This document shows positions 7,586 to 10,622 of a stretch of 10,622 nucleotides of DNA, in pieces. The position numbers and the translations under genes were made by a program. Below the pieces are notes generated by a model. That model was not told the origin of the DNA and made no database searches. It worked only from the letters and a program-made list of their open reading frames with translations. Origin of the DNA: Dunaliella salina. Taxonomy: Eukaryota > Chlorophyta > Chlorophyceae > Chlamydomonadales > Dunaliellaceae. The stretch is from the NCBI GenBank assembly GCA_002284615.2, contig MU069447.1:671569-682190 (forward strand), given 5' to 3'. Each line of letters begins with the position of its first letter. Positions within the stretch are counted from its first letter, which is position 1.

Positions 7586-9040
7586 CCACACAGTTCCATA
7601 GGAATAGAGCACTGGAGGCACAATTCTGTAGCAGATTGTTGTTCCATAGCAGAGTATCCAATAGCAATGCAGCACATAAAGCGCCACACACTTCCTCAAC
7701 AGCACAGCACCGGAAGCACTACACAATTCCTTAGCAGTACAACACTAGAAGCGCTGCACAATTCCTTAGCAGAGAGTTGTTCCATGTCAGAGTATCCAAT
7801 AGCAGTGCAGCACTGGAAGCACTGCACAATTCCTAGCAGAGTGTTGTTCCATAGCAGAGTATCTAATAGCTGTGCAGCACTGAAAGCACCACACAATTTC
7901 TTAGCAGCACAGCACTGGAAGGGCTGCACAATTCCTTGGCAGAGTGTTGTACCAAAGCAGAGTGTCCATTAGCAGTGCTGCACTGAAAGCACCAAACAAA
8001 TCCTTACCAGTGTGTTGTTCCATAGCAGAGTATCCAATACCCGTGCAGCACTGAAAGTACCACACAATTCCTCGGCAGTACAGCACTGGAAGCACTGCAC
8101 AATTCCTTAGCAGAGTGTTGTTCCAAAGCAGAGTGTCCAATAGCAGTGCTGCACTGAAAGCACCAGACAAATCCTTAGCAGAATGTTGTCCCATAGCAGA
8201 GTATCCAATAGCTGTGCAGCACTGGAAGCACCACACAATTCCTTGGCAGTACAGCACTGGAAGCACTGCACAATTCCTTAGCAAAATGGTGTTCCATAAC
8301 AGAGTGTCCAATAGCAGTGCAGCACTTAGAGCACCACACAGTTCCTTAGCAGTATAGCGCCAGAAGCACTGCACAGTTCCTTTGCAGAGTGTTGTTCCAT
8401 AACAGAGTGTCCAATAGCAGTGCAGCACTGAAAGCACCAGACAAATCCTTAGCAGAGTGTTGTCCCATAGCAGAATATCCAATAGCTGTGCAGTACTGAA
8501 AGCACCACACAGTTCCTTAGCAGTGCAGCACCGGAAGCACTGCACAATTCCTTAGCAGAGTGCTGTTCCAAAGCAGAGTATCCAATAGCTGTGCAGCACT
8601 GAAAGCACCACACAATTCCTTAGCAGTACAGCACTGGAAGCACCAGACAAATCCTTAGCAGAGTGTTGTCCCATAGCAGAGTATCAATACCTGTGAAGCA
8701 CTGAAAGCACCACACAATTCCTTAGCAGTACAACACTAGAAGCGCTGCACAATTCCTTAGCAAAGAGTTGTTCCATAGCAGAGTATCCAATAGCAGTGCA
8801 GCACTGGGAGCACTGCACAATTCCTTAGCAGAGTGTTGTTCCATAGCAAAGTGTCCAGTAGCAGTGCTGCACTGAAAGCACCAGACAAATCCTTAGCAGA
8901 GTGTTATCCCATAGCTGTGCAGCACTGAAAGCACCACACAGTTCCTTAGCAGTATAGCACCAGAAGCACTGCACAATTCCTTTGCAGAGTGTTAAACCAT
9001 AACAGAGTGTCCAATAGCAGTGCAGCACTTAGAGCACCAG
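7586..9040. repeat. Satellite array with 171-bp higher-order unit of 33/35-bp submonomers
   Basis: Two submonomer types alternate. Type Y is 33 bp (GCAGAGTGTTGTTCC, then ATAGCAGAGTATCCAATA). Type X is 35 bp (GCAGTGCAGCACTGAAAGCA, then CCACACAATTCCTTA), with subtypes a (CCAGACAAATCC), b (ACCACACAATTCC) and c (CACTGCACAATTCC). The order Y-Xb-Xc-Y'-Xa adds to 33+35+35+33+35 = 171 bp and recurs three times in a row at 7836-8006, 8007-8177 and 8178-8348. Later parts show an extra Xc-Y'-Xa (103 bp), hybrid submonomers and small deletions. Most X submonomers hold the odd palindrome CAGTGC-W-GCACTG or a close variant. Since 171 is divisible by 3, long Cys-rich minus-strand frames appear; they are not genes. 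Confidence 0.93.
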
Positions 9041-9166
9041 ATTTGCAATCGAAGCCAATTCAGCCCTCACAACCGTATTGGTGGTTCCTGCTCCATTTAG
9101 TTGGGCATAATTGGGGCCATGATTGGCAGGATGATAGACAACTGCATCTATCACCTGCTTTCTACG
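9041..9166 (-). pseudogene. RNase H domain relic of a retroelement
   Basis: The minus strand reads VIDAVVYHPANHG, then YAQLNGAGTTNTVVRAELASIA, and stops where the satellite begins. The TNTxxRAELASI pattern is characteristic, from memory, of retroelement RNase H domains, where the E of RAEL is the second catalytic acidic residue. The first catalytic Asp (usually in a DGS-type motif upstream) is not recognisable, and everything downstream is cut off by the satellite edge at 9040. It cannot be active. The LINE copy at 5684-7337 ends with a zinc finger and no RNase H, so this scrap probably comes from another element. Confidence 0.55.
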
Positions 9167-9393
9167 GTGAGTCAATTTGCGACTTATTCGTTTACTTAGA
9201 AGATAACTAGTGCATCTTTTGTCTTGCTTTCCGGCACATAGAATAGCTATGGACAATACAGCGCCTTTCACTATCCTCAAACTTCATCTGAGGCTAATCC
9301 CCGTTTTTTTCAAAGACAAAACATTGAAGTTATTGCCATGTTTCCAAGCTCATGTATTTTCTTTATCACAATGTTTAGCAAGTTTATTCCCCC
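9167..9393. other. Spacer between RNase H relic and LINE copy 2, no gene seen
   Basis: No endonuclease or other retroelement motif and no splice-site-bounded exon was recognised. Short open frames on both strands have no domain signature. Confidence 0.45.
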
Positions 9394-9462
9394 CTGAACA
9401 ACAATTACCCCTGAACAACAATTCCGACAAGGCTCCCTGAACAACAATTCCGACAAGGCGCT
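9394..9462. repeat. 26-bp tandem repeat, about 2.7 copies
   Basis: CTGAACAACAATTCCGACAA followed by GGCTCC or GGCGCT occurs at 9411-9436 and 9437-9462, preceded by a shortened copy CTGAACAACAATTACCC at 9394-9410. It adjoins the start of recognisable LINE coding sequence and puts a stop codon (TGA 9412-9414) in the reverse transcriptase frame, so it marks or lies close to the 5' limit of the second LINE copy. Confidence 0.9.
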
Positions 9463-9474
9463 GAGTCTCAATGG

Positions 9475-9870
9475 TTGCCTGAAGCTGATGCTTTGGATCT
9501 GCCTGATGCTGCTGCCTTGTACTCTGCTGTTTGTGAGCACATCCGTAGATTAAATGCTAGGACATCCCCTGGTTTTGATGCTATTGCGGCTCCGTTCATC
9601 GAGTCTGCTGTGAAAAGGGTCCTAGCTGTGAATGGTAGAGGCACAGATAGGATGAATGCCTTGGCTCCTTACATTACGCGCCTGTTTGCTGCCATGATGG
9701 GGAAAGCTGAGATCCCTGCTTGCTGGAAAACAGCCAAGATTACTCCTCTCTACAAGAAGGACTCTGTTGTGGATCCGGGGAATTATCGCATGCTTGCCGT
9801 TAGTGGTACCCCAGTACAGACTGTACGCGAACGTATTGAGGGAAGTTGTCACAGGGTGGTGCAGAGATGA
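9475..9870 (+). pseudogene. LINE reverse transcriptase, fingers region (motifs 0-2)
   Basis: The frame has no ATG at its left end and is open back to 9415. It contains SPGFDAIAAPFI (motif 0 region), PACWKTAKITPLYKKD (motif 1) and PGNYRMLAVSGT (motif 2), in the order expected at the start of an RVT_1 domain. From about 9809 the frame stops making sense: the residues TPVQTVRERIEGSCHRVVQR come from reading out of frame, and the true continuation (QYRLYANVLREVV) lies in the +1-shifted frame. Real homology in this frame thus ends near 9808. Confidence 0.85.
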
Positions 9871-10622
9871 GAACAAAATTCCAGACACGCAATATGGTTT
9901 CTACCCTGGCTGTAACACTTTGCAGCCCATTTTTATATTGCGGCACTTGCAGCATGCTGCTCAGGTCAAGCGTCCTAATCGATCCCCAAGATTGCATGCG
10001 GCATTTATTGACTTAAAGCAGGCTTATGACACAATTCCCAGGGAAGCTCTTTGGAGGCACCTTCAGTGCATTCGTATGCCTACATGCCTGTTGAATATCA
10101 TTAAGAACATGTATGCTAATGATGAGTACATCTTGGTGGATGGCAGTAAGCAAGCTCGTGTGCGCCCTCTTTTTGGAGTTAAGCAAGGCTGCCCGCTTCC
10201 CCTCCTGCTGTTTTCCCAGTACTTCAATGATGTGGATTGCTTGGCAGAAAATGTGCAAGGGGCAGCTACAGGTGCAAGCGAACTCCATGTTGCGCATATG
10301 CTGTATGCAGACGATCTGTGCCTTACCAGTAACCAGCCTGGTCAGCTCCAGTTGATGTTGGATAGGTTGCACGCTTATGCTCGGCGGAAAGGATTGGTGA
10401 TAAATGCTGCCAAGTCTGAGATTGTGCATTTTAATTCTAAGGGCAATAATGTGCCAGTCTTTACTTTAGGTGGAGTGCGTTTGGCTTGTGCAGAGTCTTT
10501 CAAATATTTGGGCATGCTGTTCACGAAGCAGCGCAACCATCAGGCCACTGCCGAACACATGTGCGCTCCTTTCTTGGCTGGATGTAGACGGATCAGGCAA
10601 TTTGCGTCAGAGTACCACTTGA
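9812..10622 (+). pseudogene. LINE reverse transcriptase, palm and start of thumb, open to the window edge
   Basis: From CAG at 9812 a second frame is open for 270 codons to the window end without a stop. It contains DTQYGFYPGCNT, motif A AFIDLKQAYDTIPREALW (10001 onward, catalytic Asp), motif B QGCPLPLLLF (10184 onward), motif C YADD (10304-10315), NAAKSEIVHFN and FKYLGMLF. Motif B has Pro-Leu in place of the usual Ser-Pro seen in copy 1 (QGCPLSPLLF), a change in a conserved loop that may indicate decay. The frame must continue beyond the right edge through the thumb and zinc finger. There is no genuine start codon; the reading frame joins the 9475 fragment across the frameshift near 9809-9812. 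Confidence 0.88.

Larger units (their letters stand above)
9463..10622 (+). mobile_element. Non-LTR (LINE-type) retrotransposon, copy 2, 3' end outside the window
   Basis: Plus-strand reverse transcriptase coding sequence starts near 9463, just after a 26-bp tandem repeat, and continues to the window end. By eye about two-thirds of the residues match copy 1 over the shared palm region, so both belong to one family but are old, separate insertions. No endonuclease domain precedes it (9166-9390 shows no such motif), so this copy is also 5'-truncated or eroded. A frameshift at the C4 run 9809-9812 divides it into two frames. Confidence 0.88.

Noticed and set aside
7901..8545. 214-residue Cys-rich minus-strand frame
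   Set aside because: The 171-bp satellite period is divisible by three and keeps a frame open; the protein repeats with the DNA.
7586..9040. CRISPR-like array
   Set aside because: There are no unique spacers; every segment is itself a repeat submonomer, and the context is eukaryotic.
9622..10429. Antisense frames at 9622-9888 and 10013-10429
   Set aside because: Shadows of the plus-strand reverse transcriptase, which has clear catalytic motifs.

Overview
The window looks like repeat-rich nuclear DNA of a eukaryote, most plausibly a chlorophyte green alga of moderate GC content. Four things point there: a GT-AG split gene with repeat-filled introns, non-LTR (LINE-type) retrotransposon remains, many kinds of tandem repeat, and a LINE tail built of TGTAA-containing repeats (TGTAA is the usual green-algal polyadenylation signal). 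The alga assignment is inference; no rRNA, tRNA or organelle marker is present. Nothing suggests a prokaryote: there are no operons, and the long open frames lie either in tandem repeats or in retroelement relics.

Left part (1-3700): part of one plus-strand host gene. Two exons are visible. Exon A (596-995) has a textbook acceptor and donor. Exon B (2338-3560) follows a good acceptor and ends in a stop. The phases agree exactly: exon A leaves one base and exon B supplies the other two. The joined product is 540 residues of a protein that continues upstream of the window. It has a soluble N-terminal module, a Ser/Pro/Gly-rich linker and four or five membrane segments. The upstream flank of exon A is an 11-bp minisatellite (1-485). 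The intron between the exons holds a second 11/12-bp minisatellite, a 40-bp duplication and a ~135-bp block present twice. The stop codon lies in a degenerate ~127-bp tandem repeat, which a (CA)53 microsatellite interrupts.

Middle part (3860-5700): mostly featureless DNA with a perfect 11-bp inverted repeat, a 35-bp tandem repeat (about four copies) and a short relic resembling the 3' end of the LINE beyond it.

Right part (5684-10622): a 5'-truncated minus-strand LINE (reverse transcriptase C-terminal half plus CCHC finger, one frameshift, TGTAAA-type tail), then a ~1.45-kb satellite array with a 171-bp higher-order period made of five 33- or 35-bp submonomers, then a scrap of RNase H on the minus strand, and finally a second related LINE on the plus strand (one frameshift, running off the window). 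The two LINE copies point away from each other with the satellite between their truncated 5' ends.

No host metabolic pathway can be read here. The host gene fragment is the only likely functional host protein; the rest is transposon decay and satellite DNA. The most notable items are the phase-consistent two-exon gene with minisatellites on both sides of exon A, and the 171-bp higher-order satellite.
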